Assembly (NCBI RefSeq): GCF_000425185.1
Contig: NZ_KE384327.1
Span: forward strand, 190,252 to 254,251
Reading direction: 5' to 3'
Source of the DNA: Pleomorphomonas koreensis DSM 23070
GTDB lineage: Bacteria > Pseudomonadota > Alphaproteobacteria > Rhizobiales > Pleomorphomonadaceae
Length of the DNA: 64,000 bases
Shown: positions 43,891 through 55,297 of the stretch, in pieces
How the letters are laid out: each line of letters opens with the position of its first letter
Numbering within the stretch: position 1 is the stretch's first letter
The notes under the pieces: generated by a model
Seen by the model: the letters and a program-made list of their open reading frames with translations, nothing else
Told to the model about the DNA's origin: nothing
Databases searched by the model: none
Position numbers and translations under genes: made by a program

Positions 43891-44640
43891 TTACGGCACG
43901 CGATGCAGGGCGTTGCCATTCGCCTTCAGCCAGGCCTTGGCGGCGGCGGTCGCCGGGCACAGCCTTTCGCAGAGCGCCCAGAAGCGGTCGGAATGGTTCA
44001 TCTCGCGGAGATGGGCCACCTCGTGGGCGGCGACATAGTCGAGCACGAAGGGCGGCGCCATGACGAGCCGCCAGGAGAAGGCCAGCTCGCCCTTCGGCGA
44101 CGCCGAGCCCCAGCGCGAGGCGGTGTCCTTCAGGCGGATCGCCGTCGGCCTGACGCCGAGCGTGCCCGCGTGCGCGGCAACGGCGGCGGCAAGGTCGGCG
44201 CGCGCCTCCCTTTTCAGGAAATCGGCGAGGCGGCGGCGGACGTGCGGCGCCTCGCCGGGCACCTCGATCGCCGGCCCGTCGTCCTCGACGAGCAGGCGGA
44301 CGCGGCCACGCGGCGAACCGGTGGAGACGACGCGATGCACGACGCCGCGGATCGCCAGTTCGGCCGGCACCTCCGGCACCGCGGCCCGGGCGGCCAGCCG
44401 CTCGGCGATCCAGGCGGCATGGCCGGCGACGAAGGCCTTGGCGGCGGCGAGCGAGCCGCGCCGGGGTATGGTGACGACGGCCCCGTCGCCCTTGCGGTCG
44501 AGGCGCAGCACGTAGCGGCGGGCGCGGACGTTCCGCCGCACCGTTACCTCCACCATGCGGTCGCCGGCGAGGATCGGGAAGCTCGACGGCGCCGAGCGCT
44601 GGCGCTCGGGCGGCCGCAGGAAAGGCAGGCGAATCGGCAT
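43891..44640 (-). CDS. YgjP-like metallopeptidase (M48 / DUF45 family)
   Basis: Soluble protein of 249 residues of the YgjP/WSS1-like zinc hydrolase family. The zinc site is VAAHEVAHLREMNHSDRFW (HExxH plus downstream His). RLKDTASRWGSASPKGELAFSWRL is the other conserved block. The substrate is unknown. The gene is convergent with the PBP gene and precedes nothing on its strand. DUF2852 lies upstream beyond a terminator, so this gene has its own promoter. Confidence 0.9.
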   Translation of the reverse strand: MPIRLPFLRPPERQRSAPSSFPILAGDRMVEVTVRRNVRARRYVLRLDRKGDGAVVTIPRRGSLAAAKAFVAGHAAWIAERLAARAAVPEVPAELAIRGVVHRVVSTGSPRGRVRLLVEDDGPAIEVPGEAPHVRRRLADFLKREARADLAAAVAAHAGTLGVRPTAIRLKDTASRWGSASPKGELAFSWRLVMAPPFVLDYVAAHEVAHLREMNHSDRFWALCERLCPATAAAKAWLKANGNALHRVP

Positions 44641-44670
44641 GGGGGAAGTCTAGCGGCGCCGCCGGGCACG

Positions 44671-44702
44671 AAAAAGCCCCCGCGCCTCAGAGCGCGGGGG
44701 CC
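44671..44702 (-). terminator. Intrinsic terminator of the DUF2852 gene
   Basis: On the minus strand GCCCCCGCGC and GCGCGGGGGC pair around TCTGAG, followed by TTTTT. It lies about 55 nt after the DUF2852 stop and just upstream of the metallopeptidase start. Confidence 0.9.
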
Positions 44703-44757
44703 TCATGGCCTGCCGGTCGTGGAGGGACCCGGATCAGACCCCGATCGGGACGCCGGG

Positions 44758-45156
44758 TCAGCTGGCCGGGTTGCGGCTCGCCTTGAAGCGGTCGAACTCT
44801 TCCTGATCCTTAGCGCGGCGCAGGTTGGCGAGGAACTCGTCGAACTCGTCGCGCATCCGGTCAAGCGCGGCGCGCTCTTCCTCGAGGCGCTTCAGCTCGG
44901 CCTCGCGATAGGCGTCGAAGGCGGTGTTGCCGGTGGCGCCGGCGCGGTAGTTACGGAAACCGCCGCGCTCGAAGCCGGCCCGGCGGGCGGCGCGCTCGAG
45001 GTCAGGGCGAAGGTCGTTCCAGCGGGCGCGCATGCGATCCCCCCAAAGTATATAGGCAAGTACAGCGAGGCCGATCGGCCAGAAGATCACGAAGCCGACG
45101 ATCATCGCTGCGATGGACAGCGGATGAAAGCCGGGCCTCATCACGCAGCTTCTCAT
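44758..45156 (-). CDS. DUF2852 family membrane-anchored protein
   Basis: Small protein of 132 residues, or 127 if the ATG at 45141 is used. It has one or two closely spaced hydrophobic segments near the N-terminus (LSIAAMIVGFVIFWPIGLAVLAYILWG). A charged, probably coiled-coil tail follows, with AYREAELKRLEEERAALDRM and DEFDEFLANLRRAKDQEEF. This is the DUF2852 pattern, common in Hyphomicrobiales, and its function is unknown. It stands alone with its own terminator. Confidence 0.85.
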   Translation of the reverse strand: MRSCVMRPGFHPLSIAAMIVGFVIFWPIGLAVLAYILWGDRMRARWNDLRPDLERAARRAGFERGGFRNYRAGATGNTAFDAYREAELKRLEEERAALDRMRDEFDEFLANLRRAKDQEEFDRFKASRNPAS

Positions 45157-45217
45157 TCTTCTTCCCTTTCCGAGTGTTCCTTCGAGGTTCCGGGCAACGA
45201 TATCGAAGTGGCCCCGT

Positions 45218-45253
45218 CCTCCCCCGCCTTCAAGGGCGGTGGAGGACTTTTTT
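45218..45253 (+). terminator. Strong plus-strand terminator with no upstream plus-strand gene
   Basis: CCTCCCCCGCC pairs with GGCGGTGGAGG (one mismatch) around TTCAAG, then GAC and TTTTTT. The nearest plus-strand gene upstream ends at 43756, with two minus-strand genes in between. The hairpin therefore ends an unannotated plus-strand transcript, perhaps a small RNA starting in the DUF2852 leader. Confidence 0.6.
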
Positions 45254-45702
45254 GGACAGCTGTCCGGAAAGGTTCTAATCTTGCGGCGGAGCGCCGCGCC
45301 GCGGCTCCGGCGATTCGATCAGCCGGCCGGCCGCCGCCCGGCGGTGCCGGATGTCTTGCTGTCCGGCCGGCGTAGCGCCGGCCCGGTCGATTCGATGTGT
45401 AGTCGCGACTTTTGGCGGCGCACAGGGTGCGTCAAGCACGTAAAAAAACGCAAAAAATGACCGTCGGGGCGCCTTCGGCGCGATTTTCAAGCAGCAAAAA
45501 CCCCAATATCTGTGATAAGACTGGGGGCGGAGCGGTTCTGAAGTGCGGGCGGGCTGGCAAGTCGTTGCCGAGGCGAAGGCGCGGCATGCCGGATAAACGA
45601 CGAATTCTGCGGTGGAATAGCTCTCTAGAAACAAACTGGCTCGATGCAGCTCTCCGCGGGCATCGGTCTGGAGCTATATTTTGGCGGAGATGAGAAGACA
45701 GA
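45254..45702 (+). other. Long leader region of the tandem cold-shock gene
   Basis: About 450 bp without a gene. It includes a second plus-strand terminator-like hairpin (GCGCC TTC GGCGC then GATTTT, 45469-45487) and an A-rich tract near 45440. Cold-shock genes often have long structured 5' leaders, so this may be one. The promoter position is not evident. The minus-strand frames here are shadows. Confidence 0.45.
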
Positions 45703-46458
45703 ATGGGTAAGGGTAAGGACTTCCGCCCGCCGCGGCGGCGTGGCGGATTTGATGACGACATGATGCCGTCGTTCGACATTCGTCCCGAACGGCCGGCGCG
45801 CAGCTTCGGCGGCCCGTCGCCGTATGATAGCGCCCCGCCGTCCGGCCCGGTGGTCGAGGCGACGGTATCCTGGTTCAACCCGGAAAAGGGTTTCGGCTTC
45901 ACCGCGCTCACCGACGGTTCGGGCGACGCCTTCCTGCACATCGGCCAGTTGCAGGCAGTCGGCCGCGACAGCGTGCCGCCCGGCGCCACGCTGAAGGTGC
46001 AGGTGGCGCAGGGCGCCAAGGGCAAGCAGGTCGTCAAGGTGCTTGAGGTCGATGAGACGACCGCGACGCCGCAGGCGCCGCGCGGGCCCCGTCCCGGCGC
46101 TCCTCGTCCCGGCGGCTTCGGCGATCGTGGCGGCTTCGGCGGTGATCGTGGCGGCTTCGGCGGCGGCGATCGCGGCGGCTTTGGTGGTGGCGGCGGTGGC
46201 TTCGGCGCCCCGCGCCCGCCGCGCCGGTCGGTCGACACGTCGTCGGCGACGCCGCTCGACGGCACCGTCAAGTGGTTCAATCCCGAGAAGGGCTTCGGCT
46301 TCGTGGCCGGCGAGGATGGCGGCAAGGACGTGTTCGTCCACATCTCCGTCCTGCAGTCGGCCGGCATGGGTCCGCTGACCGACGGCCAGCGCGTCGCCAT
46401 GAAGATCGTCGAGACCCCCAAGGGACGCGAAGCGGTCGAGATCAGCCTGCTCGACTGA
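45703..46458 (+). CDS. Tandem cold-shock-domain protein with glycine-rich linker
   Basis: RNA/ssDNA-binding protein of 251 residues. A basic N-terminus is followed by CSD 1 (TVSWFNPEKGFGFTALTDGSGDAFLHIG, about residues 52-115). A Gly/Arg/Phe-rich low-complexity linker with repeated RGGFGG units follows. CSD 2 (GTVKWFNPEKGFGFVAGEDGGKDVFVHIS, about residues 185-250) ends in EISLLD. CSD 2 keeps full RNP1 and RNP2-like motifs; CSD 1 is less canonical (FTALTDGS, FLHIG). Double-CSD proteins are common in Alphaproteobacteria, but an RGG-like linker of this length is notable. Confidence 0.93.
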   Translation: MGKGKDFRPPRRRGGFDDDMMPSFDIRPERPARSFGGPSPYDSAPPSGPVVEATVSWFNPEKGFGFTALTDGSGDAFLHIGQLQAVGRDSVPPGATLKVQVAQGAKGKQVVKVLEVDETTATPQAPRGPRPGAPRPGGFGDRGGFGGDRGGFGGGDRGGFGGGGGGFGAPRPPRRSVDTSSATPLDGTVKWFNPEKGFGFVAGEDGGKDVFVHISVLQSAGMGPLTDGQRVAMKIVETPKGREAVEISLLD

Positions 46459-46602
46459 TTATCGCGAGCAGCGACAGCATAAGGGCGGCGGCATCGAGCC
46501 GCCGCCCGGTTTCCATTTGTGCAAGATGTCAGGCGCCGGCCGGCGGATCGTCCCGGTGCCGGCCGCCCGAGAGCGCCGCTTGCGGCTCAATGCCGGCTCC
46601 GA

Positions 46603-46965
46603 TCACGGCATGCGCACCACGAACAGCTTGCGCGTCGTCTCCACCACCTCCCAGATGCCCGAGAAGCCCGGCCGCAGGATGAAGCTGTCGCCGGTCCTCA
46701 GCACGCGCGGCGCTTCCTTGCCGGTCTCGTGGACGATGGAGATGCCGGAGACGATGGAGCAGTACTCCCATTCGTCATAGGCGACGCGCCAGGCGCCGGG
46801 CGTCGATTCCCAGACGCCGGCATAAAGCTTCTCCGCCGCCCGCTCCTCGACCAGCCAGGTCCGGCTGCGCGGATTGCCCTTGATGACGCGATCGGGGTCG
46901 GGGCCGCCATCCTCCGGCTCGATGGCAGCGAGATCGAAGCCCAGGAACAGTGCATCGTCTTCCAT
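46603..46965 (-). CDS. Cupin_3 (DUF861) domain protein
   Basis: Single-domain cupin of 120 residues. The pattern LYAGVWESTPGAWRVAYDEWEYCSIVSG, then LRTGDSFILRPGFSGIWEV, matches the Cupin_3/EutQ-like or ureidoglycine-aminohydrolase-like group. The usual HxH metal site of other cupins is not present. The ATG at 46965 has GGGAGAG upstream; the longer frame is noise. It is divergent from the FAH-family gene (260 bp gap), suggesting a shared catabolic context. Substrate unknown. Confidence 0.85.
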   Translation of the reverse strand: MEDDALFLGFDLAAIEPEDGGPDPDRVIKGNPRSRTWLVEERAAEKLYAGVWESTPGAWRVAYDEWEYCSIVSGISIVHETGKEAPRVLRTGDSFILRPGFSGIWEVVETTRKLFVVRMP

Positions 46966-47224
46966 GGCGGATCTCTCCCTGTTCGGTGCGATCCCGGCGG
47001 CGGCTGCCGGCCCCGCCAAGACTAGCGGAAAACGGCGGAGGCAGGACCCAGACGAAGGTTGCATAACATCACAATCTCCCGCCTCGCCGCGGCCCAGAAG
47101 GCGGTCCCGCCGGGCGACGATGCGCATCGGCAGCAAGCCCGTCCCGTTGCCCGGGCGGAAAAGGCTCACCCTTTGCCGGAAATTGCCGTAGAAACGGACA
47201 TCGCTTCTTTCCGGGACGCTTCTC

Positions 47225-48067
47225 ATGAAACTGATCCGCCATGGCGCCGCCGGCGCCGAAAAGCCGGGCCTCGTCGATGCCGCCGGCCGCTGCCGCGACC
47301 TGTCGGCTCATGTCACCGACTTCGCCGGGCCGGCGCTGTCGAAGACCGCGCTGGCGACGCTTGCCGGTATCGACCCCCAAACCCTGCCGCTGGTGCCGGA
47401 GGGCACGCGGCTCGGGCCGCCGGTGGCCGGCACGCGCAACTTCATCGCCGTCGGCATGAACTACGCCGACCACGCCGCCGAGACCGGCGGCACGGTGCCG
47501 CGCGAGCCGCTGCTGTTCAGCAAGGCACCCAACTGCATTTCGGGGCCTTATGACGACATCCTGATCCCGCCGGGCGCCGCCAAGCTCGACTGGGAGGTGG
47601 AACTCGCCGTGGTGATCGGCGACACCGCCTGGCAGGTCGACGAGGCGCATGCCTTCGACCACGTCGCCGGCTTCGTGCTGTGCAACGACGTCTCCGAGCG
47701 GGCCTTCCAGATGGAGGGCACGGGGCAGTGGCTGAAGGGCAAGAGCGCCCCCACCTTCGGGCCGCTCGGCCCCTGGCTGGTGACGCCGGACGAGATCGCC
47801 GATGTGCAGAAGCTTTCCATGGAACTCGACCTCAACGGCGCGCCGCGCCAGCGCGGCAACACCGCCACCATGGTGTTCGGCGTCCGCATGCTGGTCGCCT
47901 ACATATCGCGCTTCCTGCGGCTCGATCCGGGCGACGTCATCACCACCGGCACGCCGCCGGGCGTCGGCATGGGCCGCAAGCCGCCGGAATTCCTGAAGGC
48001 CGGCGACCTCATGCGCCTCAGCGTCGAGGGGCTCGGAGAGCAGCGCTGCCGCGTTTCCGCCGGCTGA
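47225..48067 (+). CDS. Fumarylacetoacetate hydrolase (FAH) family protein
   Basis: Metal-dependent hydrolase or isomerase of 280 residues. VGMNYADHAAE, LFSKAPNCISGPYDDI and the acidic metal ligands in DWEVELAVVIG (Glu, Glu) and CNDVSERAFQ (Asp) are visible. GQWLKGKSAPTFGPLGPWLVT and VITTGTPPGVGMG complete the FAH core. Members of this subgroup cleave or isomerise acylpyruvates, 2-hydroxyhepta-2,4-dienedioate or ureidoglycolate. The GntR/FCD regulator that converges on it 6 bp away probably controls it. Confidence 0.9.
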   Translation: MKLIRHGAAGAEKPGLVDAAGRCRDLSAHVTDFAGPALSKTALATLAGIDPQTLPLVPEGTRLGPPVAGTRNFIAVGMNYADHAAETGGTVPREPLLFSKAPNCISGPYDDILIPPGAAKLDWEVELAVVIGDTAWQVDEAHAFDHVAGFVLCNDVSERAFQMEGTGQWLKGKSAPTFGPLGPWLVTPDEIADVQKLSMELDLNGAPRQRGNTATMVFGVRMLVAYISRFLRLDPGDVITTGTPPGVGMGRKPPEFLKAGDLMRLSVEGLGEQRCRVSAG

Positions 48068-48073
48068 CGTTGC

Positions 48074-48946
48074 TCACGGCTCCGCCGGCATCGACCGCAC
48101 GAGCCACGCCCGCGCCGTGGCGAGATGGCGCCGGCAGGCGGCCTCCGCCGCCTCCGGCCGGCGCGCCTCCAGCGCCTCGATGAGTTCGAGATGCTCGCGG
48201 AGCGCCGCCCGGCGCTGGCCGACATCGGCGCTCTCGCCGCAACGGCGGAGGACCACGGCGACGACTTCATGGAAATCGGCGACGAAGCGGTTGCCCGAGG
48301 CGCCGGCGATCAGCCGGTGCAGCCGGTCGTCGAGCGCCGGGAATTCGGCATGGCGGCCGTCGAGATCGGCGAGCAGTTGCTGATGGTCCCGGCGCAGCGC
48401 CGTGAGGTCGGCCCAGGCTGGATCGCCGACCGGCCGGCCGGCAAAGGCGGCGACCGATCGCGGCTCGAACAGCTCGCGCACCGCGCAGACTTCCTCGGCG
48501 AAGCGGCGGGTGAAGCCGCGGAGCTGCCAATGGCTGTTCGGCCGCTTCTCGATCAGGCCGGTGCGGCTGAAGCGGATCAGGAACTCCCGCAGCGAGGTGG
48601 TGCCGATGCCGATCTCGCGGGCAAGCTCCAGCTCGTTGATCGGCGTGCCCGGCCGGCCGGCCAGCACGCGCTTCATGACGGCGCGCTCGATCACCTCGGG
48701 CAGCGGACTGGTCTCGTGCTCGGGAAAGAAATCCGCCGCGAGCGGCGGCCGCCGCACCGTCTTGGAGCGGCGGTTCCAGTCGACGAGGCCGGCCTCCACC
48801 ATCTCGAACAGGATGGTGCGCACGGTGGTGCGCGACACGCCCAGGAGATCGCCGAGTTCCGGCTCGGACGGCAGGCTCTCGCCCGGCACCAGCAGCTTGA
48901 GGCAGCGGTTGTAGGCGTCCTTGAAGACGGTGTTCTGCTTGGGCAT
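48074..48946 (-). CDS. GntR-family regulator with two winged-helix domains and an FCD domain
   Basis: About 290 residues. The first winged helix (residues about 3-65) reads AYNRCLKLLVPGESLPSEPE, then LGDLLGVSRTTVRTILFEMV. A second winged helix follows (residues about 80-145): IERAVMKRVLAGRPGTPINE, then LAREIGIGTTSLREFLIRFS. The C-terminal FCD ligand domain has the Asp/His metal pattern ALDDRLHRLIAGASGN, EHLELIEAL and RRHLATA. Ordinary FadR-type proteins have one winged helix. The ATG at 48946 has GAGG 9 nt upstream; a GTG at 48997 is possible. Likely regulates the neighbouring FAH and cupin genes. Confidence 0.88.
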   Translation of the reverse strand: MPKQNTVFKDAYNRCLKLLVPGESLPSEPELGDLLGVSRTTVRTILFEMVEAGLVDWNRRSKTVRRPPLAADFFPEHETSPLPEVIERAVMKRVLAGRPGTPINELELAREIGIGTTSLREFLIRFSRTGLIEKRPNSHWQLRGFTRRFAEEVCAVRELFEPRSVAAFAGRPVGDPAWADLTALRRDHQQLLADLDGRHAEFPALDDRLHRLIAGASGNRFVADFHEVVAVVLRRCGESADVGQRRAALREHLELIEALEARRPEAAEAACRRHLATARAWLVRSMPAEP

Positions 48947-49023
48947 GTCCGCGTCCTCGCCCGGAAGGTCCGGAAAGACTGCAACAATCCGGGCCACGGC
49001 GCCAGGGGAGCCGAAGAGCCGCC

Positions 49024-51534
<2,511 letters not shown>

Positions 51535-51660
51535 CCGCCGGCCTCATCCGTCCGGAGGAGACCCGCAGAGGCTAGACCGGCAAGGTTGCCAATCGGTTGA
51601 TGAGCGGGCGAAATCCGCCGGCCTTGCCGGCCGGCGCCGTCCTGTTCGTCGGGTGGCCGC

Positions 51661-53196
51661 TCAGGCCGCCCGCGCCCGCCGGTCGGGACCGGTGCGGTAG
51701 GCGATGGCTTCGCCGACGTGCATGCGGCCGACGTCGTCGGCGCCGTCGAGATCGGCCAGCGTGCGCGCCACCTTCAGCACGCGATGATAGCCGCGCGCCG
51801 ACAGCGACAGCCGCTCGGCCGCCTGGCCGAGCAGGGCGAGGCCGGCGGCGTCGGGCGCCGCCACGCCGTCGATCACCGCGGCCGGCGCCGTGGCGTTGGT
51901 GACCGACGCATCGAGGCCGAGGGCGGCGTAACGTTCGGACTGGAGGACGCGGGCCTTGGCCACGCGCGCGGCAACGGCCGACGACGGCTCGCCGGTCCGC
52001 CGCGCGCCGATCAGGTCGGACGCCGACACCGCCGGCACCTCGACGGTGAGGTCGAAGCGATCCATCAGCGGCCCCGAGATGCGCTCCTGGTAGTCGGCGG
52101 CGCAGGCCGGCCCGCGCCGGCAGCTGTGGCCCGGCGTGCCGGCGAGGCCGCAGCGGCAGGGATTCATGGCGGCGACCAGTTGGAAGCGGGCCGGATAGGC
52201 GACGCGATTGTTGGCGCGGGCGATCACCACGTCGCCGGTCTCCAGCGGCTGGCGCAGGCTGTCGAGCACCGCCGGGCTGAACTCCGGCAATTCGTCGAGG
52301 AACAGCACGCCGCGATGGGCGAGCGACACCTCGCCGGGCCGCGCCCGGGCGCCGCCGCCGACCAGCGCCGCCATCGACGCCGAATGGTGCGGTGCCCGGA
52401 ACGGCCGGCGGTCGCTGAGCCGGCCATCGGCCAGCGTGCCGGCGATCGAGGCGATCATCGAGATTTCCAGCAGCTCCTGCGGCTTCAGTGCCGGCAGGAT
52501 GGACGGCAGGCGGCTGGCCAGCATCGACTTGCCGGAGCCGGGCGGCCCGACCATCAGGAGGTTGTGGCCGCCGGCCGCCGCCACCTCGAGCGCCCGCCGG
52601 GCGCTTTCCTGGCCCTTGACGTCGGCGAGGTCGGGCAGCGACGCCAGGACGTCGGCCACCTTGGGCTCGGGCCGGGTCATCACCTGCGTGCCCTGGAAGT
52701 GGTTGACGACGGCGATCAGGCTGATCGGCGCCAGGATCGGCATGTCGGCATCGGCCCAGGCGGCCTCCGGGCCGGAGGCGCGCGGGCACATCAGGCCAAG
52801 CCCCTCGGCGTTGGCGGCGATGGCGGCCGGCAGCACGCCGGCTACCGGCGCGATGGTGCCGTCGAGGCTGAGTTCGCCGAGCACCACGTAGTCGGCCAGC
52901 GCGTCGGCCGGCAGCGCGCCCATCGCCGCCATCAGGGCGAGGGCGACGGGGAGGTCGTAGTGACTGCCCTCCTTGGGAAGGTCGGCCGGCGCCAGATTGA
53001 CGGTGATGCGTTTGGCCGGCAGCGCCAGGCCGGAGGCGGCCAGCGCCGCCCGCACCCGCTCGCGGCTCTCAGTCACCGCCTTGTCGCCGAGGCCGACGAT
53101 GGTGAAGCCCACCTTGCCCGGTCCCATGTGGACCTGAACGTCGACCGGCGTCGCCTCGACACCCTGAAAGCACACGGTCCTGACGTGGGTGACCAT
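51661..53196 (-). CDS. YifB/ComM family Mg-chelatase-like AAA+ ATPase
   Basis: 511 residues. The N-terminal ChlI domain has GFTIVGLGDKAVTESRERVR and LAPADLPKEGSHYDLPVALAL, and a Lon-protease-like fold. The AAA+ core has Walker A VGPPGSGKSMLA, Walker B GVLFLDELPEF and FQLVAAMNPCRCG. The C-terminal lid includes LSARGYHRVLKVARTLADL. ComM homologues are hexameric helicases for branch migration during natural transformation; YifB roles outside competence are unclear. The ATG at 53196 (MVTHVRTVCFQG) is the family start; the frame is open far upstream as a shadow of the next gene. Confidence 0.93.
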   Translation of the reverse strand: MVTHVRTVCFQGVEATPVDVQVHMGPGKVGFTIVGLGDKAVTESRERVRAALAASGLALPAKRITVNLAPADLPKEGSHYDLPVALALMAAMGALPADALADYVVLGELSLDGTIAPVAGVLPAAIAANAEGLGLMCPRASGPEAAWADADMPILAPISLIAVVNHFQGTQVMTRPEPKVADVLASLPDLADVKGQESARRALEVAAAGGHNLLMVGPPGSGKSMLASRLPSILPALKPQELLEISMIASIAGTLADGRLSDRRPFRAPHHSASMAALVGGGARARPGEVSLAHRGVLFLDELPEFSPAVLDSLRQPLETGDVVIARANNRVAYPARFQLVAAMNPCRCGLAGTPGHSCRRGPACAADYQERISGPLMDRFDLTVEVPAVSASDLIGARRTGEPSSAVAARVAKARVLQSERYAALGLDASVTNATAPAAVIDGVAAPDAAGLALLGQAAERLSLSARGYHRVLKVARTLADLDGADDVGRMHVGEAIAYRTGPDRRARAA

Positions 53197-53502
53197 CGTT
53201 CGTTCTCCCGAGCCACCACAACCTAAACGGACATACGATTGCATGTCAAGAACGAGAAGGGAACGAAAGGGGTCTTTATGTTCCAGCGGCGGTTGTCTGC
53301 CCCGATACTGGCCAGACGACCGGGCCGATCCGCCAGCCAGCGATCGGCACCGGCCTCCTGGAAGGCCCCAGAGAATGCTTACCCGGCAAACAGACCGACG
53401 AGCCGTTTCGGCTTTCTTAACCTTGTTAGGCGATTCTTGTGATGAAAAAAGTTCCATAAAAACTACCGGATTACGCGGATCGCATCCGCGAACGAGGTGA
53501 TG
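53197..53502. other. Divergent promoter region between yifB and the chemoreceptor gene
   Basis: About 305 bp. A/T-rich near 53410-53460 (CTTAACCTTGTTAGG, GATGAAAAAAGTTCC), where the chemoreceptor promoter should lie. A 67-codon frame (53239-53442) has no ribosome site or recognisable features and is not called. Confidence 0.45.
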
Positions 53503-55065
53503 ATGGGTGCCAGGCCTTCCGAAATCGCTCTCAAGCGTTCCCCGCCGCAGCAACAGGCAACCGGCCTGCCGGATGCGAAGCTCGACGGGCGGCTGACCGC
53601 GCTGTTCGAGAGTGCCGATCCCGATTCCCAACTGAGGCAGATGATTGCCGACGGTCTGCGGCCGGAGGCCCTTCGCCGGGGTATCGAGGCGCACATGTCG
53701 TCGGTGCTTGCCGAGGCGCTGCGCCGGTCGGCCTGGGTGTTCGGCCGGTCGAGCGAGGCGGAGCGGCTCTGCCTCGCCTACGCCCGCATCGTGGCGGCCC
53801 TGGAACAGCTCGCGGCGAAAAGCGAGCACGAGGCAACCATCGCCGAGCTGCGGGTCTGCCATCAGGTGAGGACGCTGCAGGGCCTGGCCAAAACGGTGGT
53901 CGGCGTCAACGCGGTTGCCGTCGAACTGGCCGGGCTGTCCGACAACGTTGGCGAGCTGGCCGTCAGTTCCCAGGCGATGGCCAGCGCCACGGCGGAGATG
54001 GTCGCCTCGATCGGCGAGATTTCGCGTTCCAGCCATGAGGCGCTCGGCCAGTCGCGCCTGGCGTCGGAGGCGACGGTGCAGTCCGGCCAGGCGGTGGAGC
54101 GGCTCGGCACCGCCATCTCCAACATCAGCTCGGCGACGCGGGAAACCAAGGAGAAAGCCTCGGCGCTGGCCGACGCCTTCGATCACATCGCCCAGATCCT
54201 CACCGTCATCGACGTCATCGCCAAGCAGACCAACCTCCTGGCGCTCAACGCCACCATCGAGGCGGCGCGGGCCGGCGAGGCCGGCAAGGGCTTTGCCGTC
54301 GTCGCCTCGGAAGTGAAGGTGCTCGCCAACCAGACGGCCAGCGCCACCGAGAACATCGGCAGCCGCATCGAGGGCATGCGGCAGGTGATCACCGGCATGA
54401 CCGAGGCGATGACCCGCACCGAGGCGGCCGTCGGCTCGGGCGAAGGGGTGATCACCGAGGTGTCCGGCTCGATGGGGCGGATCGGCGGCCTGGTGTCCGG
54501 TATCCTGGGACGCATCGATTCCATTGCCGCGGTGCTCGAGGAGCAGCAGGCGGCCAGCGCCGAGATCGCCGCCTCGGTGGAGGCCGGGTCGAAGCTCGCC
54601 CAGCATAACCGCGAACTCATCCAGACGATGGCCGGCAAGCTGGAGGCCAGCAACCTGCAGACCGAGGAGCAGGCCACCAGCCTGTTCCAGGCCGCCGAGG
54701 GGCAGGCCATGATGATCGAGATCGCCAAGATCGATCATATCCTGTTTAAGAAGCACATCGTCGACGCGCTGCTCGGCCACCGCAGCTACCCGAGCGCCAG
54801 CGTGCCGGATCATCACTGCTGCCGGCTCGGCAAATGGTACGACAGCTTCAAGGATGCAAAAATCCGGGCGTCGGCCGAGTTCCGCGCGCTCGAGGTGCCG
54901 CATCAGCGGGTGCACCAGGAGGCGAAGGCCACGCTGGAGATGCGTGAGCAGGGCCGGAACCCGGAAGCACTGAGCCATCTTGCGGCACTCAACGAGGCCG
55001 GCGACGAGGTGGTGCGGCGGCTGGAGGACCTCGGCCGCAGCGCCTTTGCCTGCGACGCAGCCTGA
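53503..55065 (+). CDS. Soluble methyl-accepting chemotaxis protein with C-terminal CZB zinc-binding domain
   Basis: 520 residues without a membrane segment. The N-terminal part (residues about 20-130) includes [20 protein letters not shown], without a clear PAS. The signalling coiled coil has the intact hairpin tip ([22 protein letters not shown], about 245-265). The C-terminus (about 410-515) is a chemoreceptor zinc-binding domain: [19 protein letters not shown], the Cys motif [12 protein letters not shown], and [14 protein letters not shown] domains sense zinc and hypochlorite-type oxidants in known receptors. The ATG at 53503 has GAGG 5 nt upstream. Confidence 0.92.
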   Translation: MGARPSEIALKRSPPQQQATGLPDAKLDGRLTALFESADPDSQLRQMIADGLRPEALRRGIEAHMSSVLAEALRRSAWVFGRSSEAERLCLAYARIVAALEQLAAKSEHEATIAELRVCHQVRTLQGLAKTVVGVNAVAVELAGLSDNVGELAVSSQAMASATAEMVASIGEISRSSHEALGQSRLASEATVQSGQAVERLGTAISNISSATRETKEKASALADAFDHIAQILTVIDVIAKQTNLLALNATIEAARAGEAGKGFAVVASEVKVLANQTASATENIGSRIEGMRQVITGMTEAMTRTEAAVGSGEGVITEVSGSMGRIGGLVSGILGRIDSIAAVLEEQQAASAEIAASVEAGSKLAQHNRELIQTMAGKLEASNLQTEEQATSLFQAAEGQAMMIEIAKIDHILFKKHIVDALLGHRSYPSASVPDHHCCRLGKWYDSFKDAKIRASAEFRALEVPHQRVHQEAKATLEMREQGRNPEALSHLAALNEAGDEVVRRLEDLGRSAFACDAA

Positions 55066-55297
55066 CGAGGGGTCGGCGCCAGTCTCGGGAAATCCGGAGA
55101 ATCGATTGCAGGCGGCATCGGCATTACTGTCGATGCCGCCGACACTCTTGCACCCAGCGCTGGATGCATACCACCGGCGCTCGGGCTTGCCGATCGGAGC
55201 CACCGTCGACTTAACGACGCATCAATGGCCGGCGGCTTGAGTTTCAATCCATAAAAGCAACAAGGATCGGATCCGCCATCCCCACCTGCATCTCTTC

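Noticed and set aside
53239-53442. 67-codon frame between yifB and the chemoreceptor
   Set aside because: No ribosome site, atypical composition, and it lies across the likely promoter region.
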